A stretch of DNA of 44,509 nt from Actinomycetes bacterium (GTDB lineage: Bacteria > Actinomycetota > Actinomycetes > Nanopelagicales > Nanopelagicaceae). The position numbers and the translations under genes were made by a program. The notes beneath the pieces are model-generated. The model worked only from the letters and a program-made list of their open reading frames with translations, made no database searches and had not been told where the DNA came from. Below, piece after piece: positions 26,751 through 34,357 of this stretch. How positions within the stretch are numbered: the stretch's first letter is position 1; the number at the start of each line of letters is the position of its first letter. The stretch covers positions 1 through 44,509 of the forward strand of contig JANXZF010000025.1 of assembly GCA_025355665.1 (NCBI GenBank), written 5' to 3'.

Positions 26751-26815
26751 GCACATGTGGGTCATTTTCAGGAAATCAAGTGGTGCTTTCATCCTGAGGG
26801 CGAAAGAATACCCTG

Positions 26816-27343
26816 ATGTCATCGATAGTTTATTTTGCAACCGGCTGCTTCTGGGGTGCAGATCGCCGTTTTTGGAATATGCCAGGAGTGCTACGAACCA
26901 AAGTGGGTTACATGGGTGGTAGCACTTCCAATCCCACATACGAGCAAGTGTGTACTGGACTTACGGGTCACGCCGAGACCGTCTTGGTCGAATACGAAGC
27001 AGGTGACGCCATGCAGCCATATTTGCTCGGAGAATTCTGGGGGATGCACGATCCCACTTCTCTCAACGCACAGGGAAATGACATCGGGTCTCAATACCGC
27101 AGTGCGATTTTTTTCACCACGCCGGAACAAGAACGGATTGCTCTGGCAACAAAGTCGATCTACCAAGAATTGATCAGGCCAGTCGGTTACGGCAACATCG
27201 TCACAGAAATTGTTCCGGCCGATGGTCACATTTTCTGGCCTGCCGAGGAATACCACCAGCGCTATCTTGAAAAAAACCCCAACGGTTACGACTGCCACTC
27301 GAGCACTGGCGTTGCTTACCCCAAGGAGGGCTATGTCTTCTAA
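26816..27343 (+). CDS. msrA: Peptide-methionine (S)-S-oxide reductase MsrA
   Basis: A 175-residue MsrA repairing the S epimer of oxidised methionine. The catalytic GCFWG is at residues 10-14, followed by GVLRTKVGYMGGST and NPTYEQVCTGLTGHAE; the FWPAEEYHQRYLEKNP segment near the C-terminus is also diagnostic. Length is normal for the short class. The start lies 65 bases from the 5' end of the divergent tRNA gene. No good Shine-Dalgarno; AAGAAT six bases upstream of the ATG may be a leaderless -10. msrB overlaps its end by 11 bases. Confidence 0.96.
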   Translation: MSSIVYFATGCFWGADRRFWNMPGVLRTKVGYMGGSTSNPTYEQVCTGLTGHAETVLVEYEAGDAMQPYLLGEFWGMHDPTSLNAQGNDIGSQYRSAIFFTTPEQERIALATKSIYQELIRPVGYGNIVTEIVPADGHIFWPAEEYHQRYLEKNPNGYDCHSSTGVAYPKEGYVF

Positions 27344-27776
27344 GGACTACGACGGGGTGCGTCCTGATGGCGCGCCTTATCCAGTTGAATTGGATGAAGC
27401 GAAATTGAAAGAGACGTTGGACCCACTTTCCTTTGATGTTCTTCGAAAGGGAGCAACAGAGCGACCTTTCACTGGCGAGTACGTCGACACTGAAACAGTA
27501 GGAATCTATAAATGCAAAGCGTGTAATGCCGAACTATTCCGAAGTGAGACCAAATTTCATTCCGGGTGCGGGTGGCCGTCTTTTTACGCGCCTACAAAAG
27601 ATGACGCGGTTGTTCTGGTCGAGGACCGCTCTTTGGGAGCACGCGTCCGTACCGAAGTTCGGTGCGCGGGTTGCGGCTCGCATCTGGGGCACGTTTTCGA
27701 GGGCGAAGGCTATGACGTTCCAACAGATCAGCGGTGGTGCATTAATTCAGTTTCGATGTTCCTAGAGCCAAAATAG
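27333..27776 (+). CDS. msrB: Peptide-methionine (R)-S-oxide reductase MsrB
   Basis: A 147-residue MsrB, the partner of MsrA for the R epimer. Two zinc CxxC pairs are visible (YKCKACNAELF and CAGCGSHLGH), with FHSGCGWPSF in the active-site pocket and the catalytic cysteine in QRWCINSVSM. Start ATG at 27333 follows AAGGAGGG at 27323-27330 and lies inside the end of msrA, so the two are coupled and made in similar amounts. The longer frame from 27210 runs through msrA and is not used. Confidence 0.96.
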   Translation: MSSKDYDGVRPDGAPYPVELDEAKLKETLDPLSFDVLRKGATERPFTGEYVDTETVGIYKCKACNAELFRSETKFHSGCGWPSFYAPTKDDAVVLVEDRSLGARVRTEVRCAGCGSHLGHVFEGEGYDVPTDQRWCINSVSMFLEPK

Positions 27777-27777
27777 C

Positions 27778-28401
27778 CTATTCATTCTCAACCGCTCGCC
27801 AGCAGTACCAAGCAACAACGCTCCTGTGTGGACGGAACTTTTCGCCGCGAGTATGAAGTTTCTTAGGCTCGATCTGTTCTTTCAATCGGTGAATCTTCTC
27901 CCAACCTCTGCGCACGCCTAAATCTCCGGTTGGCCAAGTATCTAAACGCCCCAACTGAAACATCATGAACATGTCGACGGTCCAGGGCCCAATACCCCAC
28001 AGTGAATTGAGTTGCTGTGAAACTTCTTCATCTTCGAGCAAATGCAATTTGTTTATGTCAACTTCACGGCTTAGCGCGGCGCTCGCGAGGCCTTGAATTG
28101 TCTTGGCTTTTGCTCCGGAGAGTCCAGCAGAGCGAAGATCGGTCTCTTCCAATTTTGCAATTTTTGCTGCGGTGATTTTTCCACCGGCCAAGTTAACGAG
28201 CCTTGCATGAATTGTGTCTGCCGCGCGTATCGCCAGTTGTTGAGAGATGACCGATTCGACGAGGGATTCGAAATGAGTGCGTTCTGATTCACCAATCCCA
28301 ATGGGGCAGAGGGGACTGGCCTCAATGATGGGTATGAATTTCGGGTCGGCTTCGCAGATTTGAGCGACAGCGCGCTTCATCTGAGCGTTCGTCAATGTCA
28401 T
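27778..28401 (-). CDS. DNA-3-methyladenine glycosylase (AlkA/HhH-GPD)
   Basis: A 207-residue helix-hairpin-helix DNA glycosylase removing alkylated bases. The hairpin LWGIGPWTVDMFMMF and the catalytic-aspartate segment WPTGDLGVRRG are clear, as is the C-terminal RPHRSVVAWYCWR that closes the fold. It lacks the N-terminal mixed domain of E. coli AlkA, as do many short bacterial AlkA proteins. It begins 6 bases after the stop of the DUF4389 gene, likely in one transcript, and is convergent with msrB with one base between. Confidence 0.9.
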   Translation of the reverse strand: MTLTNAQMKRAVAQICEADPKFIPIIEASPLCPIGIGESERTHFESLVESVISQQLAIRAADTIHARLVNLAGGKITAAKIAKLEETDLRSAGLSGAKAKTIQGLASAALSREVDINKLHLLEDEEVSQQLNSLWGIGPWTVDMFMMFQLGRLDTWPTGDLGVRRGWEKIHRLKEQIEPKKLHTRGEKFRPHRSVVAWYCWRAVENE

Positions 28402-28407
28402 CGAAGG

Positions 28408-29025
28408 TTAAAGAGAAAAACTTGGGTACTCATCCGTCACTAGGGCGAATGCATAGCCTGTGACTCGATTCCAATAGGCGATTGTGCCGATAACTCCTTG
28501 GGCACACCATTCAGGGTAGGCACCGGTAATAACAATCGTGAACCAGGCGAGGATAGTGAGCATGATTGCGTAAACACCGTAGACAACCCCGACGATGTAC
28601 AGCGGAATTGCTAAGAGCCATTTAACCAGTGGTAGTCCCCGACTTAAAGTCTTGCCGCCTTGGATATCGGGGAATTCGATGCCGATCTTCTCGTTGGCCT
28701 CTATGGATGGGTAGTCATCTGTTAACAAGAGAAAGTAGGCCCCTATGCGCAGGGATAAGGCGAGGATTGCCTTATTAAATTGCAGAACATATGAGGGATA
28801 CACCCCTCGAAACAGAAGAGTAAGGACGACAGGCAAGATGAAGACCCCAGCGAAAAATGAGTTACTTGAGAAGTGTGAATTAATTGAGTTTCCAGAGGAG
28901 GAACTGTCGGCAAACGAGCCGGCGAAAATCGCCACGGGTATGATGAAAAAAGCGCGGAAGAAGACTGTAAATCGATCTCGATTGTTTACCTGCAATTGAA
29001 TATACGTTTTGATTTGCTGGCTCAT
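28408..29025 (-). CDS. DUF4389 integral membrane protein
   Basis: A 205-residue membrane protein with spans near residues 24-40, 57-75, 85-105, 137-158 and 158-175. The pattern RFTVFFRAFFIIPVAIFA at the start, the internal TDDYPSI and the closing VTGYAFALVTDEYPSFSL are typical of the DUF4389 family, in which the DEYP-type turn recurs. Function unknown. Transcribed from a leaderless minus-strand promoter shared back to back with the lacI-type gene. Confidence 0.85.
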   Translation of the reverse strand: MSQQIKTYIQLQVNNRDRFTVFFRAFFIIPVAIFAGSFADSSSSGNSINSHFSSNSFFAGVFILPVVLTLLFRGVYPSYVLQFNKAILALSLRIGAYFLLLTDDYPSIEANEKIGIEFPDIQGGKTLSRGLPLVKWLLAIPLYIVGVVYGVYAIMLTILAWFTIVITGAYPEWCAQGVIGTIAYWNRVTGYAFALVTDEYPSFSL

Positions 29026-29031
29026 ACGCCT

Positions 29032-29037
29032 AATCTA
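29032..29037 (-). promoter_or_regulatory. Leaderless -10 box of the DUF4389 gene
   Basis: Read on the minus strand: TAGATT, six bases (AGGCGT), then the ATG at 29025. No Shine-Dalgarno. Confidence 0.6.
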
Positions 29038-29075
29038 GCCTTGCCCTTGCCTCTAGTTCCACTCCTACTCTAGTT
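29034..29075. promoter_or_regulatory. Three evenly spaced TCTAG elements upstream of the lacI-type gene
   Basis: TCTAG begins at 29034, 29052 and 29069; the last two are part of an identical CTCTAGTT. The 17-18 base spacing in a divergent promoter region suggests protein-binding sites, possibly for the adjacent LacI-family protein. Confidence 0.35.
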
Positions 29076-29104
29076 TTAGCGAATTCTTTCAGGAGGTTGC
29101 ACGG

Positions 29105-30100
29105 ATGGCTGGAATCAAAGACGTCGCCGAATTAGCGGGCGTGTCTATGGCCACCGTTTCGCGAGCCCTCCGGGGTATGCAGCATGTCAATCAGGAAACG
29201 CGCGAGAGAATCATTGCCGCAGCGGAAAAATTGAATTATCCCCTCGAGGTCGCGTTGGCCAGCACTCGCATGCATAGTGTCGGTGTTGTCTCTCCGTTCA
29301 TCTCTAATTGGTATTACTCAAATGTTATTCACGGCGCCGAGCACGCCCTTCGAGAAGCTGGATATGACCTCCTGCTTTACAACTTTGGCCAAATGAAGGG
29401 CCGTGAGCGTCTTTTCCATCACAAATTGCTCAAAGGCAGGGTCGACGGAATCATCGTCATTAGTGTTCCCCCTAGCAAAGAAGAATTTGATTCGATGCTC
29501 AATCTGGGTATTCCCATCGCTCTAGTGGGTATGCACCATGAAGGTTGTGCAAGTGTTGCAATCGACGACATTGCCGGTGCACGAACTGCTACTCAACACC
29601 TGGTCAATCAAGGGCATAAGCAAATTGCGTTGATGTCTGGTAGCACTCACGACCCTTTCAATTTCAGCGTTCCGCAAGATCGGCGCCTTGGTTTTATGCA
29701 GGTGCTTGCAGAAAACAGATTGGAATGGTTGCCAAGTCGCGAAGTTCACGGGGATTTCACGATGCATGCTGGCGCAAGGGCTATGGATGAACTCTTGGCC
29801 CGTCCTAATCGCCCCACGGCAATATTCTGTGAATCAGATGAAATGGCAATCGGTGCAATGCAGGCGGTTCGGCGGCATGGACTTAAAGTTCCTGATGACA
29901 TGTCGATCATCGGATTCGATGGGCATGAGATGGCCGAATTCTCCGATCTCACAACAATTGAACAACCAGTCCAGTTGATGGGCGAACTCGCGGCGAGTGC
30001 GATTATGGATAAATTGCGTAGGCCAAATGCGGAATTGCCTTCCATCACCTTGCCGACGACGTTAATTGTTCGAAATTCGACGAGAAGGATCAACTCCTAG
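29105..30100 (+). CDS. LacI-family transcriptional regulator
   Basis: A 331-residue repressor-type protein. The N-terminal helix-turn-helix and hinge are textbook: IKDVAELAGVSMATVSRAL then ERIIAAAEKLNYPLE; the rest is a periplasmic-binding-protein-like effector domain with VDGIIVISVPP, the SIIGFDGHEMAEFSDLTTI segment and EQPVQLMGELAA. The start follows a strong CAGGAGGT. Effector unknown: most relatives bind sugars, yet the next two genes, 33 bases downstream, are PLP enzymes of sulfur amino-acid metabolism, so this regulator may control those instead. Confidence 0.92.
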   Translation: MAGIKDVAELAGVSMATVSRALRGMQHVNQETRERIIAAAEKLNYPLEVALASTRMHSVGVVSPFISNWYYSNVIHGAEHALREAGYDLLLYNFGQMKGRERLFHHKLLKGRVDGIIVISVPPSKEEFDSMLNLGIPIALVGMHHEGCASVAIDDIAGARTATQHLVNQGHKQIALMSGSTHDPFNFSVPQDRRLGFMQVLAENRLEWLPSREVHGDFTMHAGARAMDELLARPNRPTAIFCESDEMAIGAMQAVRRHGLKVPDDMSIIGFDGHEMAEFSDLTTIEQPVQLMGELAASAIMDKLRRPNAELPSITLPTTLIVRNSTRRINS

Positions 30101-30133
30101 CCCAAGACGCCTTCAAAATGGGATACTGACCCA

Positions 30134-31288
30134 ATGTCCGCTTTTGAAGTGAAAGCATTTGAACTCACAGAACTTCGTCATCATCGAAGTGAGAAATGGC
30201 GCGAATTTCCCGCTGACGTGTTGCCACTTCCCGTTGCCGAAATGGATTTTCCCGTTGCCGCACCCATTCGAAATCTGCTGATGGAAATGGTTTCTAGGTC
30301 AGATCTTGGATATTTAGGGCCGATACCAGAAGTTGCTCTTGGCTTTGAGAGTTTTGCAAAGAAGCGCTGGGGCTGGGTGGCGGATCCGAATCAGATTCAC
30401 ATTGCAACTGACGTCGGAGTGGGCGTCGTGGAGGTTCTTCGCTTATTCACTAGCCCGGGTGACCGTGTCCTTATTAATAGCCCCGTTTACCACAATTTCA
30501 ATACCTGGATCCAAGAAACACGTTTGGTCAAAGTTGACGTGCCATTTGTCCAAGATGGGGACGATTGGAAGCTCGATCTTGGCGCCGTTGAAGACGCTTA
30601 CAGATCTGGAGTGAAAGCGCATTTAGTGTGCAATCCTCATAATCCAATCGGATACGTATATTCAAAGTCTGAACTTTTGAAGATTGCCGAACTCGCTCGC
30701 GAATATTCAGTGATCGTCATTAGCGATGAGATCCATGGACCGCTTACATACTCGGAATCCACTTTCCTTCCATTTCTAACCTTAGGTCCCGTAGCGGAGG
30801 AAGTCGGAATTGTTGTAACTGCGGCGAGCAAGGCGTGGAATATTGCAGGATTGAAGTGCGCCATCGTGATCAGCCAGAGCGCGAAGATGGATGCGCTGTT
30901 GAAGAAACTTCCGATCGCTACGCATTACCGAGCATCGCTACTTGGTGGATTTGCAACTGCCGTCGCGTATTCCGAAGGAGAGGAATGGCTGGATGGGGTG
31001 CTGAAAACTCTTGATTCAAACCGATATCTTTTGCGAGATTTGCTAGACAAGAAACTTCCGGAAGTTAAGTACCGCGTCCCTAATTGCACCTATCTTGCGT
31101 GGTTAGATCTTGAAGCGCTCGACATCGGTAGGAACCCGTCGGAAATTCTGCTTGATCGAGGCAGGGTTGCTCTTTCGCCAGGCAAGGCTTTCAGCCCAAA
31201 GACTGCAAGCTTTGTCCGGCTTAATTTCGCGACTAGTCCAGAAATTCTCACCGAGGCAGTAGATCGAATGGTGGTTGCAATCTCATGA
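30134..31288 (+). CDS. MalY/PatB-type C-S lyase (PLP aminotransferase fold)
   Basis: A 384-residue fold-type I PLP enzyme of the MalY/PatB branch, which breaks the C-S bond of cystathionine or cysteine conjugates. Seen: LPLPVAEMDFPVAAPI near residue 30 (the family's WVADMDF-like segment), CNPHNPIGYVYS, VISDEIHGPLTY, and the PLP lysine in TAASKAWNIAGLKCA. The end overlaps the next gene by ATGA (31285-31288). With the downstream cystathionine-type enzyme it forms a two-step transsulfuration unit. Which sulfur substrate is used cannot be read from sequence. Confidence 0.87.
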   Translation: MSAFEVKAFELTELRHHRSEKWREFPADVLPLPVAEMDFPVAAPIRNLLMEMVSRSDLGYLGPIPEVALGFESFAKKRWGWVADPNQIHIATDVGVGVVEVLRLFTSPGDRVLINSPVYHNFNTWIQETRLVKVDVPFVQDGDDWKLDLGAVEDAYRSGVKAHLVCNPHNPIGYVYSKSELLKIAELAREYSVIVISDEIHGPLTYSESTFLPFLTLGPVAEEVGIVVTAASKAWNIAGLKCAIVISQSAKMDALLKKLPIATHYRASLLGGFATAVAYSEGEEWLDGVLKTLDSNRYLLRDLLDKKLPEVKYRVPNCTYLAWLDLEALDIGRNPSEILLDRGRVALSPGKAFSPKTASFVRLNFATSPEILTEAVDRMVVAIS

Positions 31289-32400
31289 GCACAACTAAGA
31301 AACCGAAACCTGCAACATTGGCGATTTCGGCCGGGCGTCCCGATCCCGCACCGGATGCACCACTTAACCCTCCGATCATTTTAAGTTCAACGTTCCATGC
31401 AGGAGGACCGCTCGGTTATGGTCGCTACGGCAACGAGTCGTGGAGTGCTTTGGAAAGCGCAATCGGTGCATTTGAATGCGGTTCCACTCTGGTTTTTTCT
31501 TCGGGAATGGCCGCCATAAGCGCAGTATTTTCGATCTTGCCAGTCGGCGCAGTTGTAACGGCTTCGCATCAGGGATACAGCGGCGTGATGACGCTTCTTG
31601 GAAGTTTGAATGCGAGCGGCAAAATTGAAGTGCGCTTCGTTGACGTATCTAACACCGAAGAAGTGTTGACCGCGCTACCTGGCACTGCGCTCTTGTGGTT
31701 GGAATCCCCGACAAACCCAACGTTGACTGTGGCAGATCTACCTCGAATCATTTCGGCGGCAAAGAAGGAGGGTTGTGGTGTTGCAGTTGATAACACCTTC
31801 GCAACTCCTCTGGTGCAGCAACCTCTTCTAATGGGCGCAGATATCGTCGTTCACTCCGTGACCAAATACTTTGCTGGCCACAGTGACCTAGTGATGGGTT
31901 CCCTTTCCACACAAGATCCTGCATTGCTCATTCGCCTCTCCGATGCTCGAAAGTTTGGCGGCGCCATCCCAGGGCCGTTTGAGGCCTGGTTGGCTCTTCG
32001 AGGTCTTAGGACTTTTCCATTGCGTTTTGAACGTGCACAGGCCAATGCACTCGAGCTCGCTACTCGACTCTCAACCCATCCAAAGGTGGATCGGGTTTTC
32101 TATCCTGGCCTTCCAACTGATCCCCAACATGTACGTGCCTCAAGTTTCATGAAGGGCTTTGGCGCGGTTCTATCTTTTAGTCTCAAATCGGGAGCGGAGC
32201 AGGCTGACCTGGTTTGTGAATCTTCGTTAATCATCACCTACGCAACAAGCCTCGGTGGAATTGAGTCCTTGTGGGAGAGGCGACGTCGCTGGGCTAATGA
32301 GAGTGCTAGCGTGCCTGAAAGTCTTATTCGGCTGTCGGTTGGCTGTGAAGATGTAGAGGATCTTTGGGAGGACATAGTTCAATCTCTAGAAAACGCATAA
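31285..32400 (+). CDS. Cys/Met metabolism PLP enzyme (cystathionine gamma-synthase/lyase family)
   Basis: A 371-residue member of the transsulfuration family. Seen: YGRYGNESWSALESAIGAFE near residue 45, LLWLESPTNPTL, VAVDNTFATPL and the PLP-lysine segment VHSVTKYFAGHSDLVMG. Gamma-synthase, gamma-lyase and beta-lyase cannot be told apart by these motifs. With the overlapping MalY/PatB gene, a methionine route (gamma-synthase then beta-lyase) is the simplest reading. Start ATG is fused to the previous stop. Confidence 0.88.
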   Translation: MSTTKKPKPATLAISAGRPDPAPDAPLNPPIILSSTFHAGGPLGYGRYGNESWSALESAIGAFECGSTLVFSSGMAAISAVFSILPVGAVVTASHQGYSGVMTLLGSLNASGKIEVRFVDVSNTEEVLTALPGTALLWLESPTNPTLTVADLPRIISAAKKEGCGVAVDNTFATPLVQQPLLMGADIVVHSVTKYFAGHSDLVMGSLSTQDPALLIRLSDARKFGGAIPGPFEAWLALRGLRTFPLRFERAQANALELATRLSTHPKVDRVFYPGLPTDPQHVRASSFMKGFGAVLSFSLKSGAEQADLVCESSLIITYATSLGGIESLWERRRRWANESASVPESLIRLSVGCEDVEDLWEDIVQSLENA

Positions 32401-32442
32401 AGGCCACAAGGTGATTAACGGGCGAGTAGGTTCGAACTAGAG

Positions 32443-32448
32443 TATTTT
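32443..32448 (+). promoter_or_regulatory. Leaderless -10 box of the 49-residue small protein
   Basis: TATTTT, six bases (AGTGTC), then ATG at 32455. Perfect TANNNT-N6-ATG spacing; no Shine-Dalgarno. It defines an otherwise overlooked start codon. Confidence 0.6.
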
Positions 32449-32454
32449 AGTGTC

Positions 32455-32604
32455 ATGTTCAAATTCGTCCGACGCCTTTCGGGAGTAGTTGTATTTACTA
32501 TTCTCTCGTTTCGCGCTGTCGGTTCATTTCTTTCTTGGGTGGAGCGGCAAGAAGATGGTCCGCAGAGTGTCTGGACCGACGAAGATGAATTTGAAGACGC
32601 CTAA
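32455..32604 (+). CDS. Small protein, 49 residues, hydrophobic N-terminus and acidic tail
   Basis: A short frame, below usual gene-length cut-offs, that starts exactly 6 bases after a TATTTT box. Residues 1-8 are basic (MFKFVRR), 9-29 are hydrophobic enough for a membrane segment or amphipathic helix (LSGVVVFTILSFRAVGSFL), and the last 20 are strongly acidic, ending DEDEFEDA. The alternation of basic, hydrophobic and acidic parts is not what a random frame gives. The next gene's ATG at 32585 lies inside its last codons, in another frame, suggesting translational coupling. No family recognised; function unknown. Confidence 0.6.
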   Translation: MFKFVRRLSGVVVFTILSFRAVGSFLSWVERQEDGPQSVWTDEDEFEDA

Positions 32605-32974
32605 ATATAACTCGGGTAGTTGTAACATCGGTGGTGCTGAGGTTCGCCGTCGCAGAGTCTCAGGAATCACTGGTGCAGTGGTTTCTGTAGTTTTTTACAT
32701 TTCCTGCATTTCTCTAAACGCGCCCAAGGGAATTCGAGCAATAATCTTCCTTCCCTTGGTGCTCGCATGGACAGGTTGGCTCCAATCGCGCAACAAGTTT
32801 TGTGTGGCCTTTGGTTTGATGGGCGTATTCAATTTCGGGGAATTGGGTCAGGCTTCTCGCATAGCAGAAGCCGACGCGCGTGCAGTCGATCGAAAACGCG
32901 CTTTGGTTCTGCTCGGCCAGGCAGTTGCATTGTCGATAGTGTCCGCACTATTTTTTACCCTCATTCCCGCGTAA
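32585..32974 (+). CDS. Hypothetical membrane protein, three spans
   Basis: A 129-residue protein with likely spans at ~22-43, ~48-66 and ~106-127 and a conserved-looking cytoplasmic middle, SRNKFCVAFGLMGVFNFGE followed by a charged helix (RIAEADARAVDRKRA). The ATG at 32585 overlaps the 49-residue gene by 20 bases; the frame is open back to 32489 but the upstream part resembles no protein start. The family is not recognised. Codon use and the span pattern support a real gene. Confidence 0.6.
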   Translation: MNLKTPKYNSGSCNIGGAEVRRRRVSGITGAVVSVVFYISCISLNAPKGIRAIIFLPLVLAWTGWLQSRNKFCVAFGLMGVFNFGELGQASRIAEADARAVDRKRALVLLGQAVALSIVSALFFTLIPA

Positions 32975-33008
32975 GTCTGTAAAGAATTCTCAGCACTTTC
33001 TCGGGACT

Positions 33009-33048
33009 TTGCCTACCACGAAGTGTCCGTTTGTGGCATTGTAGGCAA
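33009..33048 (+). promoter_or_regulatory. Inverted repeat in the hpf leader
   Basis: TTGCCTAC at 33009-33016 pairs with GTAGGCAA at 33041-33048, and CCAC at 33016-33019 can pair with GTGG at 33033-33036. The hairpin or operator ends 8 bases before the hpf ribosome binding site. Confidence 0.5.
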
Positions 33049-33067
33049 CAGAGACAGGGAGTGTTAC

Positions 33068-33409
33068 ATGAAAATCGTTGTCCACGCTCGTCAAGCTCAG
33101 CTAGCAGATGATTTCAAAATGATCGTAGAAGAAAAATTAAATTCGATGAATCGTTTTAGTATTACGATTGATCGTGTAGAAGTAGAAATAATTCATGAAG
33201 GAAATCCCAGACAAGGCAAATTCTCTCACAGGGTAATTCTGACCTCACATGGCGCAGGACCACTACTGCGCGCCCAAGCTGCTGCTTTCAATGATGTAGC
33301 TGCATTTGATCTAGCGGTCAAGAACTTTGAGTTACAGATTCGAAAAATACACGAGAGGGCGAAAGAAATTACTCACGACAGTGTTCGTCGCAAGGCGGTT
33401 TCGGAGTAA
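33068..33409 (+). CDS. hpf: Ribosome hibernation promoting factor, short form
   Basis: A 113-residue HPF/YfiA protein that binds the decoding region of the 30S subunit and silences ribosomes under stress. The beta-alpha-beta fold is visible: KIVVHARQAQLADDFKMIVE, the strand VEVEIIHEG, HRVILTSHGAGPLLRA, and the terminal helix AAFDLAVKNFELQIRKI. Actinobacteria usually carry the long form, with an extra C-terminal dimerisation domain that makes 100S ribosomes; here the protein ends after the first domain. Start ATG 33068 has AGGGAG six bases upstream. The gene is usually between comF and secA; here it is alone, 14 kb away, 3 bases from the convergent terC. Confidence 0.9.
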   Translation: MKIVVHARQAQLADDFKMIVEEKLNSMNRFSITIDRVEVEIIHEGNPRQGKFSHRVILTSHGAGPLLRAQAAAFNDVAAFDLAVKNFELQIRKIHERAKEITHDSVRRKAVSE

Positions 33410-33412
33410 TTT

Positions 33413-34321
33413 CTATTCAGCTCCTGCAATTCCGCGAGTAGCCGTAAGGCTGGCAACAGTCGTGATGATGAGGCAAGTAATGATTGAGCCGAGGCTAAAA
33501 GTAAGTGAGAACTCGGGTACATGAACGCCAAGAATTTTGTGAACACCCACTCCGTTGAGTGCCTCAAAGACCATCTTGACCCCGATAAATGCGAGGATGA
33601 TTGAAAGACCCTTGGAGAGATAAATCAGGCGTTTTAGAAGGTTTTCTAGCAAGAAGTAAAGTTGGCGAAGACCCATGAGAGCGAAGATGTTTGCCGTGGT
33701 AACAATGTAAGCGTTCTTTGTGAGACCGAAAATCGCCGGAATCGAATCGAGCGAAAAGACGAGGTTGGTAAGGCCCAAGGCGACTAGAGCTATCGTGAAG
33801 GTACTTAATCCCCTCTTCTTCATCTTCGCAACGACTTTCCCCTCTTTCCACTGCTCCTCATCGCTGCTTTCGCTGTAGAGCTTGAAGGCGGTGTAAAGTA
33901 AAAATGCTCCGAATAAGAAGAAGATGCTCGCGAATCGAGAAATTAGCGCCGCCCCGAGTGGGATCAGTGCGCCTCGCATCAATATCGTCAACATAATTCC
34001 TAGAAGTAGTACGAGTTGTTGCTTTTCCTTCTTTACATGCAGATGTCCCAAGATAATAATGAAGACAAATATGTTGTCGACTGAGAGTGCGTATTCAGTT
34101 AGCCATCCAGCAAAAAACTCTTGCTGCGCCTGTTGATTTGCGAACAAGGGAAGCAAGAAGAAGCCGAAAATAAGAGCGGCTCCAATGTAGACAGTTGTCC
34201 AGATGCCGGCCTCAAGAAGTGAAGTGTGGACATTCCTACGTAGTATTGCTAGCCACAAGTCAAAAAGGATAACTAAGGCTAAGACCCCAATTGTGACCAC
34301 CCACGTGGTTGTCGAGATCAT
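33413..34321 (-). CDS. TerC family membrane protein
   Basis: A 302-residue TerC/Alx-type transporter with about nine spans. Diagnostic segments are EFFAGWLTEYALSVDNIFVF near residue 90 and LGLTNLVFSLDSIPAIFGLT near 180, each with an acidic residue in the membrane (DN and DS) that binds Mn2+ in this family, and LMGLRQLYFLLENLL. Members export manganese or help metalate secreted proteins; no tellurite genes are nearby. Minus-strand CAGGAT lies six bases before the ATG and may be a leaderless -10. Cytoplasmic loop ~150-165 is charged. Confidence 0.92.
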   Translation of the reverse strand: MISTTTWVVTIGVLALVILFDLWLAILRRNVHTSLLEAGIWTTVYIGAALIFGFFLLPLFANQQAQQEFFAGWLTEYALSVDNIFVFIIILGHLHVKKEKQQLVLLLGIMLTILMRGALIPLGAALISRFASIFFLFGAFLLYTAFKLYSESSDEEQWKEGKVVAKMKKRGLSTFTIALVALGLTNLVFSLDSIPAIFGLTKNAYIVTTANIFALMGLRQLYFLLENLLKRLIYLSKGLSIILAFIGVKMVFEALNGVGVHKILGVHVPEFSLTFSLGSIITCLIITTVASLTATRGIAGAE

Positions 34322-34357
34322 GAGGGTATCCTGTCACACCACAAGCGAGTCAAAAAA

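Noticed and set aside
26524-26754. Protein frame across the tRNA-Arg gene
   Set aside because: The tRNA is complete and the frame reads through its stems; no initiation signal.
33413-34321. Tellurite resistance cassette
   Set aside because: TerC-family proteins are widespread metal transporters; no TerB, TerD or TerE-type genes are nearby.
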